The notes under the pieces are model-generated. The model was given only the letters and a program-made list of their open reading frames with translations. It was not told the DNA's origin and searched no databases. From an uncultured Eubacteriales bacterium (GTDB lineage Bacteria; Bacillota; Clostridia; Oscillospirales; Acutalibacteraceae), in the NCBI GenBank assembly GCA_934546985.1, contig CAKTEE010000001.1, positions 248,001 through 312,000 of the forward strand: a stretch of DNA of 64,000 nucleotides. The letters are read 5' to 3'. Numbering within the stretch: position 1 is the first letter of the stretch; each line of letters begins with the position of its first letter. This document shows, in pieces, positions 23,854 to 32,131 of the stretch. The translations under genes were made by a program, and so were the position numbers.

Positions 23854-25002
23854 TTGAACAGCGTAAAGGTAATCCATTGTGCAGATTTGCATCTTGGCGC
23901 GGCTTTTTCCGCAGTTCCGGAAAAAGCGCGTGAACGTCAGGATGAGCAGCTGCAAACGTTTAACAGGATCATTGATTTATGCAATGCAATTGAAGCGGAT
24001 ATTCTTCTTATCGCGGGTGATTTGTTTGACAGCAATTTTGTTCCCGATGAACTTTTTGCAACTGTCACAGGAGGTTTCCGCAGGCTGAAATCTACTTTGG
24101 TTTTTATTGCAACAGGCAACCATGACCCAGCAAGTATTGACTCCGTGTATGTTACAAAAGAATGGCCGGAAAACGTAGGGCTTTTCACTGGTGATATGCT
24201 TTGTTATGAGTTGGAGAACATCAATGTCCGCATTTGGGGATGTGGTTTTACCAAGTATTATCAAACAGAGCCGATTGTTGTGCCGGAGGTGCCGGAGGAT
24301 GGCTATATTAACCTTATGGTGCTTCATGGGGAAATCGTATCTCAGGGAAAGGGGAGTCAGTACCGGCCTGTAACAAAAGGGTTTATTGGCAACAGCCATA
24401 TGGATTATATTGCGCTTGGGCATGTTCATGCGGCGAGCGACTTACAGTATGCAGGCAAAACTGCTTACGCATACAGCGGAAGTCCTGAGCCATTAGGGTT
24501 TGATGAAACAGGCAGTCACGGAGTTCATGTTCTGCGTATATCAAAAGAAAGCTGTGAGATGGATTTTGCAGAAGCAGCGCGGCGTATGTATGCAGTGGAA
24601 AAGGTAGATATCAGCGAGACTTCCACGCAGGATGAAATTGCTGCAAAAATTGAAACAGCGCTCCGAAAAAAATATGGGGAGTATTGGTATAAGAATCTTT
24701 ACAAAATAAAATTAACAGGCTTGCTGCCTGCTGATTTTATTCCGTCTCCTGCGGCAGTCAGCGCAAGGCTGAATCAACAGATTTATTATGCCGGTGTCGA
24801 AGATCAGACGAAGGTAAAAGCTAACATCGAATTGCTTAGCAGGGAAAATTCCCTGCGCGGTGCATTTGTCAGAGGGATTCTTGCACAGAAGGAGGCTTTT
24901 ATTAAATCAGGAGATGATGCTGGACTAAGCCGATGCGAGGACGCATTGAATATTGGCCTGCGTGCATTTGAAGGCGAGGTGGCGTTGAATGACTATTGTT
25001 GA
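23854..25002 (+). CDS. Mre11/SbcD-like DNA repair exonuclease, YhaO-type
   Basis: 382 residues from a TTG at 23854 behind GGGGAGG. Calcineurin-like phosphoesterase motifs in order: ADLHLG, AGDLFDS, GNHD, HGEI and GHVH, with metal-binding Asp, His and Asn. The C-terminal half is the accessory region seen in YhaO-type nucleases. The gene overlaps the following SMC-like ATPase by 14 bp, the usual nuclease-ATPase pairing. Expected role: processing of DNA ends or breaks as an SbcD/Mre11 homologue. Confidence 0.92.
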   Translation: MNSVKVIHCADLHLGAAFSAVPEKARERQDEQLQTFNRIIDLCNAIEADILLIAGDLFDSNFVPDELFATVTGGFRRLKSTLVFIATGNHDPASIDSVYVTKEWPENVGLFTGDMLCYELENINVRIWGCGFTKYYQTEPIVVPEVPEDGYINLMVLHGEIVSQGKGSQYRPVTKGFIGNSHMDYIALGHVHAASDLQYAGKTAYAYSGSPEPLGFDETGSHGVHVLRISKESCEMDFAEAARRMYAVEKVDISETSTQDEIAAKIETALRKKYGEYWYKNLYKIKLTGLLPADFIPSPAAVSARLNQQIYYAGVEDQTKVKANIELLSRENSLRGAFVRGILAQKEAFIKSGDDAGLSRCEDALNIGLRAFEGEVALNDYC

Positions 25003-27265
25003 TATATATATTAAAAATTTTGGAAAATTAAAAGACTTCCGGCTTTCTCCCGCAGAAAATCTTAATATCATTTATGGCGAAAACGAAGCGGGAAAATCAA
25101 CAATTTTAGCCTTTATTCGTCAAATGCTCTACGGCGGCAGGGACCGCAAGCGATATATGCCGCGGGATGGGTCTGTATGTTCCGGCACGCTGACTTTTCA
25201 ATATGCTGGTAAACAGTATTTTTTGGAAAGGACATTCGGTGCGTCCAGAAAAACAGATATTATTAACTTGAAGAATGGCCGAACAGGAGCAGTGATTCCG
25301 ATTCCTCTGAAACAGGAGCCGGGAGAATGGCTGTTTGATATAATGGAAGATACTTTCTTGCACACTGTTTATATTGGGCAGCTTGCCTGCGCCTTTGACG
25401 GTTCCAAAATGGGCGGCGGGGTGATAACCAAGCTAAGCAATCTGAACTGGGCGGGAGATGAAGAGTTATCCTATACAAAAACAGATGAACGGCTCAAACG
25501 TGCAGTTAACGCCCTTTCTTTCCGCAATAAAGGGAGGATTCCGGAAACGGAACGTCAATTGGCAAAGCTGGAAGAGGAAAAGAAGAACCTGAATATTTCC
25601 AGGGAAATATTGCAAAAGAAAAAGCATCAGCTTATCCAGTTGAGAAAAGATAAAATCAAGATGGAAACACAACGAAAAAACTGTGAAGAGTATATCAGGC
25701 TCTGCAATGAAAAAATAAAATTGCAGGAATTTGAACAGCTCGCACAGGTGCAGGAACGGATTTCCATGCTGGAACAAGAGCATGGAGATATTGCGGATGA
25801 ATATGAAATTTTAAGTAAAGCAAAAGAACTTTACTGTGAATGTGAAAAAACGGATGCGGTTATTGAAAACTATGAAACTGATTTTTCAGAACAGGATGCC
25901 AGATATAAAAGTTTTCTGAAAGAATATGAAAGTGTAAATGCGGCGGCTGACATTGATTTTGACCGTGTGAACCAGATTTTGGATATTCTGGAAACACCAA
26001 AAGACACCAGCAATGGAGCGCCGATGTGGGTAATTGCAGGGCTGATTACATCGCTGATTTTAACGGCTTTGTTTATTATCCTGTCTGTTTATCAGTTTTG
26101 GATGCTGGTTCCGGCAATCGTGGCTGCTGTGGCGGCGTTGTATTTTGCAGTTGTTCATTATCGAAGAAGCGGTATGGAAACAGAGCCTGATTCGTTAACT
26201 TTTGATGCGGCAGGACAGGAACTGCGGGATATTTTGCAAAGTGCAGACTGTAAAAATCTGGATGAACTGTTCCGGAAAAAAACAGAGTTGGATACATTCC
26301 AGCTTCGCCTTTATGATTTTAAGGAAACCAGAGGGATTGCAATGGAGAATCTGGAATCTGCAAAGCACAGAAAAATGGTTCTTCAAAACAAGCTGTGTCA
26401 TTTATTGTCGCCTGTTGCTGAAGTTTCTACGCTGGAAGAAGCGTTTGCAGTGATAGAGCAAACGGATAATTCCAATGAAAAAAATATGGAATATTCTAAA
26501 GAAATTTCTGTTTTAAAAGCGAAGCGCGACACAATGTTGCAAGGCAGGGATTTTCTATCTGTAAAAGCTCATGCGCAGGAAATACGTGCAGAATTATCTA
26601 AAGTTAAAAATTTGGAAGCATTCCAGGTTGAGCGGCTTTCTGAGTGCAAACAGGAACTTGAAGAACTGGCTGTCGAAATCGGTCAGATTACAGCGGATAC
26701 TGCCAGGTTGGAGGGTGAAATTGAAAGCTCTAATCTTGGAGGGAAAACGCTGGAAACAATTGAGAATGAAATCATTGCCTGCAAAGATAGGCTGCAAAAA
26801 TATCAGTCCTTCTATGCGGCGGCAGAACTGGCGCGCAATACTCTGAAATCGGCAAATGAAGAAATGGGAAGTGCGTTTGCCCCTGGTATCAATGCATCTG
26901 CGGCAAAGGTTTTGTCTGAAATTACAGCAGGTACATATGATGATGTACGTATTTCCGGGGATTTGGAGCCGGTTGTGATGGATAAAGCAACAGGGATGCT
27001 GGTGGAAAAAGATTTTCTCAGCGGCGGTACGGTGGATCAGCTTTATTTTGCTTTGCGGTTGGCGGTTGCTTTCAAACTGTTTGAGGAAATGGAACCTTTG
27101 CCGCTTTTGCTGGATGAAACTCTTGCGCAGTATGATGACCAGCGGATGCAGCAGGCGATGGATTATCTGGCGGAACTGCCTCAGCAGATTTTGCTGTTCT
27201 CTTGCCAAAAACGGGAGATAGAAGCGGTGAGCGAGCTTGAAAATGTTAATGTTATAAAACTGTGA
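24989..27265 (+). CDS. SMC/Rad50-like ATPase, YhaN-type, with internal membrane hairpin
   Basis: 758 residues, ATG at 24989 overlapping the nuclease gene. Walker A GENEAGKST at 30-38, and a C-terminal signature and Walker B (FLSGGTVDQLYFALRLAVAF, LPLLLDETLAQYDD). Long coiled coils occupy the middle. Residues about 340-392 hold two strongly hydrophobic segments (MWVIAGLITSLILTALFIIL, then FWMLVPAIVAAVAALYFAVV) inside the coiled coil. This is known in YhaN relatives but unlike soluble SbcC/Rad50. Probably the ATPase partner of the upstream nuclease, tethered to the membrane. Confidence 0.92.
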   Translation: MTIVDIYIKNFGKLKDFRLSPAENLNIIYGENEAGKSTILAFIRQMLYGGRDRKRYMPRDGSVCSGTLTFQYAGKQYFLERTFGASRKTDIINLKNGRTGAVIPIPLKQEPGEWLFDIMEDTFLHTVYIGQLACAFDGSKMGGGVITKLSNLNWAGDEELSYTKTDERLKRAVNALSFRNKGRIPETERQLAKLEEEKKNLNISREILQKKKHQLIQLRKDKIKMETQRKNCEEYIRLCNEKIKLQEFEQLAQVQERISMLEQEHGDIADEYEILSKAKELYCECEKTDAVIENYETDFSEQDARYKSFLKEYESVNAAADIDFDRVNQILDILETPKDTSNGAPMWVIAGLITSLILTALFIILSVYQFWMLVPAIVAAVAALYFAVVHYRRSGMETEPDSLTFDAAGQELRDILQSADCKNLDELFRKKTELDTFQLRLYDFKETRGIAMENLESAKHRKMVLQNKLCHLLSPVAEVSTLEEAFAVIEQTDNSNEKNMEYSKEISVLKAKRDTMLQGRDFLSVKAHAQEIRAELSKVKNLEAFQVERLSECKQELEELAVEIGQITADTARLEGEIESSNLGGKTLETIENEIIACKDRLQKYQSFYAAAELARNTLKSANEEMGSAFAPGINASAAKVLSEITAGTYDDVRISGDLEPVVMDKATGMLVEKDFLSGGTVDQLYFALRLAVAFKLFEEMEPLPLLLDETLAQYDDQRMQQAMDYLAELPQQILLFSCQKREIEAVSELENVNVIKL

Positions 27266-27302
27266 TTTAAATTTAAAATGCTCTATTAAAAGTATATGAA
27301 AT

Positions 27303-27337
27303 AAGGCAGAAACCGAAATCAACGCGGTTCCTGCCTT
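27303..27337. terminator. Bidirectional terminator between yhaN-type gene and AAA ATPase
   Basis: AAGGCAGAAACCG (27303-27315) pairs with CGGTTCCTGCCTT (27325-27337) with one mismatch. T run on the plus side, and the ATPase stop lies just beyond on the other strand. Confidence 0.8.
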
Positions 27338-27340
27338 TTA

Positions 27341-28072
27341 TCATTCGTCCAGAAGGTATTTTAATATCCGTTCAGGATTCTCTAAAAAGCTTTTTGTTAA
27401 TTGATAATGCTCTGTTTGCTTGTAGGGGATAGATTCAATGCCGTGCGCTGAAAACTGATATATCTGGGCGTTGGGGAATGCCATAAGGATAGGGGAATGC
27501 GTGGCAATAATAAATTGAGAATTATGTTGAACAAGCGTATTTATTTGTGCAATTAAAGTGAATTGTTTGGAGGGAGAAAGAGCGGCTTCCGGTTCATCAA
27601 GGATGTATAGTCCATTTCCGCCAAAGCGGTTCTGTATCAAAGATAAAAAGCTTTCGCTGTGAGATTGGTTGTGGAGGGAGGTTCCGCCATAGTTTTTCAT
27701 GAACGGAGGGTCTGTTACTTCATCAATATAAGAAGCAGTATTATAAAAGCTTTCTGCGCGAAGAAAGAAACCGTCTTTTGCGTATTTTGACTTAGAAAGT
27801 GTGATGTACCGGTAGAGTTCAGAGTGGGTTTCGTTTGTAGAAAACATGAAATTTTTTGAGCCGCCCTCAGCATTAAAACCATAGGCAACTGCGATAGCTT
27901 CCAGCAAGGTTGATTTGCCGGTTCCGTTTTCTCCGACAAAGAATGTAACGTCATTAGTAAATGATAACGTCCGTTTTTTCATTAGATATTGTATTATAGG
28001 TAAGTCATAGAGATAAGAAGAAGTACGGACCTTTTCTTTCATGATGATTTGGTTGATATATTTTCCGGTCAT
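27341..28072 (-). CDS. Stand-alone AAA ATPase (ABC/OLD-like)
   Basis: 243 residues. N-terminal strand then Walker A GENGTGKST near residue 49. Walker B LYILDEPEAALSP near 175, followed by the switch histidine in FIIATHSPIL. It lacks long coiled coils, nuclease or transporter domains. Proteins of this layout are common, single-gene ATPases of unsettled role; some act in DNA repair or toxin-antitoxin-like modules. Ribosome site before the ATG at 28072 is weak (GGTGGAATTG). No partner gene beside it. Confidence 0.85.
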   Translation of the reverse strand: MTGKYINQIIMKEKVRTSSYLYDLPIIQYLMKKRTLSFTNDVTFFVGENGTGKSTLLEAIAVAYGFNAEGGSKNFMFSTNETHSELYRYITLSKSKYAKDGFFLRAESFYNTASYIDEVTDPPFMKNYGGTSLHNQSHSESFLSLIQNRFGGNGLYILDEPEAALSPSKQFTLIAQINTLVQHNSQFIIATHSPILMAFPNAQIYQFSAHGIESIPYKQTEHYQLTKSFLENPERILKYLLDE

Positions 28073-28290
28073 TTCAATTCCACCGCCTGTTTAATATAGG
28101 TTATAGGTATATCATAATTATATCATACAGAAATAGTGAAACGCCGCGTCTATTTTGTTGAAATCCCGAAAATCTTGGTGTAAAATAAGAGAAAACAGCG
28201 CCGCAGAACGCCCGGAGGGGTTGAAATGCGGGAAGTCTTGTTTTTCAAGGATTTTTTTATCATTTTTTTTGAAAAAAATTAAAAAAATGC

Positions 28291-28319
28291 TTGCATTGGC
28301 GAATTCTGTATGATATTAT
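28291..28319 (+). promoter_or_regulatory. Promoter of the S10-spc-alpha superoperon
   Basis: TTGCAT at 28291-28296, 17-nt spacer, TATTAT at 28314-28319. A leader of roughly 275 nt follows before rpsJ. Confidence 0.7.
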
Positions 28320-28325
28320 AATTAA

Positions 28326-28603
28326 GCGTGACTGCAACATGATATGCGATGATGCGGGAGGTGGCCGCCCTTGAGGCGGGAAAATTTCCGCGGAGTATGT
28401 CCGATTTTAAACCGGGCGACAAATAATACCGGCACACCTGTCAAAGTGAGGCTATGCCTTGCCGAGGTGCGCTGCTGCGCTTTTGAGCCGAAACCCGGAA
28501 TAACGCAAGTTTTCCGGTTTTTTAAATGTTCAGGGAAGAAACACCCGGAGCAGTGTTAGGTTTTTGAGCGTTGCCCGCCAACCAAAATAAGGAGGCGACG
28601 ATA
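28326..28603 (+). promoter_or_regulatory. Structured ribosomal-protein leader with attenuator-like hairpin
   Basis: The leader folds into several hairpins, including CCGCC (28365-28369) with GGCGG (28375-28379) and GCGC-TGCT-GCGC near 28470. An intrinsic-terminator shape follows: AAACCcGGAA (28491-28500) with TTCCGGTTT (28512-28520) and six T's to 28523. A terminator ahead of the first cistron fits autoregulation by a ribosomal protein of the operon, commonly L4 or S10 in other bacteria. Which protein binds is not evident. Confidence 0.6.
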
Positions 28604-28915
28604 ATGGCAGTCAAAGAAAAAATCAGAATCAGGCTGAAGGGATACGATCACAATCTCGTTGACCAGGCAGCGGAGAAGATTGTTGAAACTGCAAAGCGCA
28701 CAGGCGCTAAGGTTTCCGGTCCGGTTCCGCTCCCGACGGAAAAGGAAATTGTTACCATCCTGCGTGCGGTCCATAAATATAAGGACAGCCGCGAACAGTT
28801 TGAACAGAGAACCCACAAAAGGCTCATCGACATCCTCAGGCCGTCCAACAAAACTGTTGAGGCACTGACAAGTCTTGAGCTCCCCGCCGGCGTTGAAATT
28901 GAGATTAAGCTCTAA
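28604..28915 (+). CDS. rpsJ: 30S ribosomal protein S10 (uS10)
   Basis: 103 residues, ATG at 28604 (MAVKEKIRIRLKGYDH) behind AAGGAGG; an in-frame TTG at 28571 is rejected. Typical S10 throughout: GPVPLPTEKEIVTILRAVHK and RTHKRLIDILRPSNKTVEAL. Assembles into the 30S head; also the NusE partner of NusB in antitermination. First gene of the superoperon, 61 bp before rplC. Confidence 0.98.
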   Translation: MAVKEKIRIRLKGYDHNLVDQAAEKIVETAKRTGAKVSGPVPLPTEKEIVTILRAVHKYKDSREQFEQRTHKRLIDILRPSNKTVEALTSLELPAGVEIEIKL

Positions 28916-28936
28916 TTCAGCCGGTGAGAAGGTCAC

Positions 28937-28952
28937 GTTGGCGCAAGCCAAC
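28937..28952 (+). promoter_or_regulatory. GNRA-tetraloop hairpin between rpsJ and rplC
   Basis: GTTGGC-GCAA-GCCAAC: a perfect 6-bp stem capped by a GCAA tetraloop, ending about 12 nt before the rplC ribosome site. It may stabilise the message, set rplC translation or bind a protein. Intergenic gaps of this size are rare in this operon. Confidence 0.5.
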
Positions 28953-28976
28953 CAATAACCGAAGGAGGAAAGCAAA

Positions 28977-29609
28977 ATGCAAAAAGGTCTTATTGGAAAG
29001 AAAATCGGCATGACTCAGCTTTTTGATGAAAAAGGCAACGTATTACCGGTTACCCTTGTGGAAGCTGGTCCCTGCGTAGTTGTGCAGAAGAAAACCATGG
29101 AGAACGACGGCTATGAAGCTGTTCAGGTTGGTTTCGGCGAGGTTAAGGCACAGCGGCTGAATAAGCCGATGAAGGGTCACTTCGCAAAGGCCGACGTAGC
29201 TCCGAAGAAAGTACTCAAAGAGTTCCGTCTCAATGATACTTCCGCGCTCAATGTCGGCGATATTTTAAAAGCTGACACTTTTGCAGCAGGCGATCATGTA
29301 GATGTATCCGGTATTTCCAAAGGTAAGGGGACCGCAGGCGCCATTAAGCGCTGGAATTTCCACCGCCTGAAAGAAAGCCATGGTACAGGTCCGGTTGCCC
29401 GCCATGCAGGCTCCCTGGGTGCATGTTCCAGCCCGTCCCGCGTATTTAAGGGCAAGAAGCTGGCAGGTCATCTCGGCTGTGAGCGCGTAACCATCCAGAA
29501 CCTTGAAATTGTCAAGGTAGATGCAGATAACAACCTTATCGCGATAAAGGGCGCTGTCCCGGGTCCAAGACACGGTATTGTAGTTATCGCCGATAGCGTA
29601 AAGGCGTAA
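28977..29609 (+). CDS. rplC: 50S ribosomal protein L3 (uL3)
   Basis: 210 residues; ATG at 28977 behind GAAGGAGG. Bacterial L3 signatures GLIGKKIGMTQLFDEKG at the N-terminus and the long internal loop FHRLKESHGTGPVARHAGSLG, whose Gln/His-rich tip reaches the peptidyl transferase centre. An early 23S assembly protein. Gap of 18 bp to rplD. Confidence 0.98.
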   Translation: MQKGLIGKKIGMTQLFDEKGNVLPVTLVEAGPCVVVQKKTMENDGYEAVQVGFGEVKAQRLNKPMKGHFAKADVAPKKVLKEFRLNDTSALNVGDILKADTFAAGDHVDVSGISKGKGTAGAIKRWNFHRLKESHGTGPVARHAGSLGACSSPSRVFKGKKLAGHLGCERVTIQNLEIVKVDADNNLIAIKGAVPGPRHGIVVIADSVKA

Positions 29610-29627
29610 GGGAAGGAGAGATAAGCA

Positions 29628-30251
29628 ATGCCTATGGTATCAGTACTCGATATGGCGGGCAAGCAGGTTTCTGAAATCCAGCTCAATGACGCCATCTTCG
29701 GAATCGAGCCCAACAAATCTGCCCTTCACATTATGGTTCGCAGCTATTTGGCTAACCAGCGTCAGGGCACACAGTCTACTCTCACTCGCGCTGAGGTAAG
29801 CGGCGGCGGCAGAAAGCCGTGGAAGCAGAAGGGTACAGGTCACGCCCGTCAGGGTTCTACCCGTTCCCCGCAGTGGACACACGGCGGTATCGCGCATGGC
29901 CCGAAGCCGCGCGAGTACGGCATCAGCGTAAACAAAAAGGTGAAGAAGCTGGCGATGCAGTCCGCTCTTTCCAGCAAAGTGCTTGAAAATAAATTGATCG
30001 TTCTTGACAGCCTTGATCTTTCTGAGATTAAGACAAAAGAAATGGCAAAGGTTTTCAGCAGCGTTGAAGCCGGCAAAAAAGCAATGATTGTGCTTCCGGA
30101 AAAGAATGATACGGTTTATAAAAGCGCACGCAACATTCCTGGAACCAAGGTCGCTTTTATTAATACCATGAACGTATATGACATCCTGAATGCTACCGCG
30201 CTTATCGTGGTTAAGGATGCCGTTGCAAAGATCGAGGAGGTATATGCATAA
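29628..30251 (+). CDS. rplD: 50S ribosomal protein L4 (uL4)
   Basis: 207 residues, ATG at 29628 behind AAGGAGAG. Carries the exit-tunnel loop GGGRKPWKQKGTGHARQGSTR near residues 60-80. L4 is the autoregulator of the S10 operon in E. coli, so it is one candidate ligand for the leader upstream of rpsJ. Stop overlaps the rplW start by one base. Confidence 0.98.
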   Translation: MPMVSVLDMAGKQVSEIQLNDAIFGIEPNKSALHIMVRSYLANQRQGTQSTLTRAEVSGGGRKPWKQKGTGHARQGSTRSPQWTHGGIAHGPKPREYGISVNKKVKKLAMQSALSSKVLENKLIVLDSLDLSEIKTKEMAKVFSSVEAGKKAMIVLPEKNDTVYKSARNIPGTKVAFINTMNVYDILNATALIVVKDAVAKIEEVYA

Positions 30252-30544
30252 TGAAAGCTGCACAGGATATCATCCTCCGTCCAATCATTACTGAGGAAAG
30301 CATGCAGGGCAATGCAATGAGAAAGTATACTTTCAAAGTTGCAAAGTCTGCTAACAAGATTGAAATTGCAAAGGCAGTGGAAGAACTGTTTGAAGTAAAG
30401 GTTTCAAAAGTGAACACGATTAGTGTGCGCGGTAAAATGAAACGTTACGGTCGGTTTGAAGGTTACACAGCATCCTGGAAAAAAGCAGTGGTTACACTGA
30501 CTGAAGATTCCAAACCGATTGAGTTCTTTGAAGGCATGATGTAA
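30251..30544 (+). CDS. rplW: 50S ribosomal protein L23 (uL23)
   Basis: 97 residues, ATG at 30251 in a TAATG overlap with rplD, implying translational coupling. Starts AAQDIILRPIITEESM and has the conserved tail KRYGRFEGYTASWKKAVVTL. Sits at the tunnel exit and is a docking point for trigger factor and SRP. Confidence 0.98.
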   Translation: MKAAQDIILRPIITEESMQGNAMRKYTFKVAKSANKIEIAKAVEELFEVKVSKVNTISVRGKMKRYGRFEGYTASWKKAVVTLTEDSKPIEFFEGMM

Positions 30545-30545
30545 T

Positions 30546-30588
30546 TCCGCCTAAGGCGGAGGCAACGTATGGGAGCAGCCTTTCTCCC
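30546..30588 (+). promoter_or_regulatory. Two hairpins between rplW and rplB
   Basis: TCCGCC-TAA-GGCGGA (30546-30560) and GGGAG (30571-30575) with CTCCC (30584-30588). They occupy a 74-bp gap, the widest inside the block, and end about 15 nt before the rplB ribosome site. Possible translational or processing element. Confidence 0.45.
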
Positions 30589-30618
30589 GCTAAGCCATCA
30601 TGAGGAGTGAAAACACAA

Positions 30619-31452
30619 ATGGCAATTAAATTCTATAAACCAACAACCCCGGGCAGACGTAACATGAGCGTTACGGATTACAGCGGTCTTTCCAAGGTAG
30701 CGCCGGAAAGAAGCCTGCTGGAATCTCTGAAAAAGAAATCCGGTCGTAACTCCTACGGTCGCATTACAGTTCGTCACAGAGGCGGCGGCAACCGTAAGAA
30801 ATACCGTGTTATCGATTTCAAGCGCAACAAGTTTGATATTCCTGCCACAGTGCTCACCATTGAGTACGATCCGAACCGTTCCGCACATATTGCACTGGTT
30901 CAGTATGACGACGGCGAAAAGAGATACATCACCGCCCCTGTTGGACTGAAAGTTGGAGATAAGATTGAAGCAGGCACCGGCGCTGATATTAAGCCCGGCA
31001 ACGCGCTTCCGTTAACCAATATCCCAGTCGGTACTTTTATCCATAACGTTGAGCTTTACCCCGGCAAGGGCGCACAGCTTGCCCGTGCTGCAGGCAATAT
31101 GGCACAGCTTATGGCAAAAGAGAACGGTATGGCACTGCTTCGTTTGCCTTCCGGCGAGCTTCGCAATGTGCCTGCTAACTGTATGGCCTCCATCGGCCAG
31201 GTTGGCAATGTAGACCATGAGAACGTTAACTACGGTAAAGCTGGACGCAAACGCCACATGGGTTGGAGACCGACCGTCCGCGGTTCCGTCATGAACCCGA
31301 ATGATCATCCACACGGTGGTGGTGAAGGTAAATCTCCGATCGGCCGTCCAGGACCGGTAACTCCATGGGGTAAACCGGCTCTCGGTTACAAGACTCGTGC
31401 CAACAAGAACCGCTCCGATAAGTTTATCGTGAGACGTCGTAACGGCAAGTAG
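30619..31452 (+). CDS. rplB: 50S ribosomal protein L2 (uL2)
   Basis: 277 residues from an ATG at 30619 (MAIKFYKPTTPGRR) behind GAGGAGTG; a GTG four codons upstream is rejected. SH3-like RNA-binding core, then the C-terminal NPNDHPHGGGEGKSPIGR loop with the conserved histidine near the peptidyl transferase centre. Needed for subunit association. Follows two intercistronic hairpins. Confidence 0.98.
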   Translation: MAIKFYKPTTPGRRNMSVTDYSGLSKVAPERSLLESLKKKSGRNSYGRITVRHRGGGNRKKYRVIDFKRNKFDIPATVLTIEYDPNRSAHIALVQYDDGEKRYITAPVGLKVGDKIEAGTGADIKPGNALPLTNIPVGTFIHNVELYPGKGAQLARAAGNMAQLMAKENGMALLRLPSGELRNVPANCMASIGQVGNVDHENVNYGKAGRKRHMGWRPTVRGSVMNPNDHPHGGGEGKSPIGRPGPVTPWGKPALGYKTRANKNRSDKFIVRRRNGK

Positions 31453-31473
31453 TCGTGAAAGGAGCTAAGAATT

Positions 31474-31755
31474 ATGGGCAGAAGCGTTAAGAAAGGCCCT
31501 TTCGTGCAGCCGGTACTGCTCAAAAGGGTACAGGAAATGAATAAGAACGGCGAGAAGAAGGTACTCAAAACCTGGAGCCGCAGTTCTACAATTTTCCCTG
31601 ATTTTGTAGGTCATACATTTGCCGTGCATGACGGACGCAAGCATGTTCCGGTATATGTAACCGAAGATATGGTTGGCCACAAGCTCGGCGAGTTTGCACC
31701 GACCAGACTGTTCAGGGGCCATGCAGGCTCTAAAACTTCAAATAACGGCAAGTAA
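31474..31755 (+). CDS. rpsS: 30S ribosomal protein S19 (uS19)
   Basis: 93 residues, ATG at 31474 behind AAAGGAG. GRSVKKGPFVQPVLLKRV at the start and WSRSSTIFPDFVGHTFAVHDGRKHVPV in the middle are diagnostic. Located in the 30S head with S13, close to the A-site finger. Twenty-one bp from both neighbours. Confidence 0.98.
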   Translation: MGRSVKKGPFVQPVLLKRVQEMNKNGEKKVLKTWSRSSTIFPDFVGHTFAVHDGRKHVPVYVTEDMVGHKLGEFAPTRLFRGHAGSKTSNNGK

Positions 31756-31776
31756 GCGTGGAAGGAGTGTTAAACT

Positions 31777-32112
31777 ATGGAAGCTAAGGCTATCGTGAGA
31801 AACGTCAGAATTTCTCCGCGCAAGGTTCAGATTGTTCTTGATTTGATCCGTAACCAGCCTGCTGATAAAGCCATGGCAATACTCAAGTACACGCCGAAAT
31901 CCGCGTGCGAGTATGTTCAGAAGCTTTTAAAGTCAGCAATGGCTAATGCGGAGACCAATCATAATATGGATGCTTCGAGGCTGTATGTAGCCGAATGCTA
32001 TGCGTGCCCCGGACCAATCCTCAAGCGTATGAGACCAAGAGCTCAGGGCCGTGCGTTCCGCATCAACAAGAGAACATCCCACATCACCCTTGTGCTCAAG
32101 GAAATGGAATAA
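31777..32112 (+). CDS. rplV: 50S ribosomal protein L22 (uL22)
   Basis: 111 residues, ATG at 31777 behind GAAGGAG. VRISPRKVQIVLDLIRNQPADKA at the start and the tunnel beta-hairpin RMRPRAQGRAFRINKRTSHI near the C-terminus; that hairpin lines the exit tunnel and is where macrolide-resistance changes occur in other species. Wild-type-looking here. Confidence 0.98.
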   Translation: MEAKAIVRNVRISPRKVQIVLDLIRNQPADKAMAILKYTPKSACEYVQKLLKSAMANAETNHNMDASRLYVAECYACPGPILKRMRPRAQGRAFRINKRTSHITLVLKEME

Positions 32113-32131
32113 GCGAAGAGGAGGTTATATC

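Noticed and set aside
26594..27322. 242-codon minus-strand frame opposite the YhaN-type ATPase
   Set aside because: Low-complexity, His/Gln/Cys-rich product and no ribosome site; the opposite strand encodes Walker B and signature motifs.
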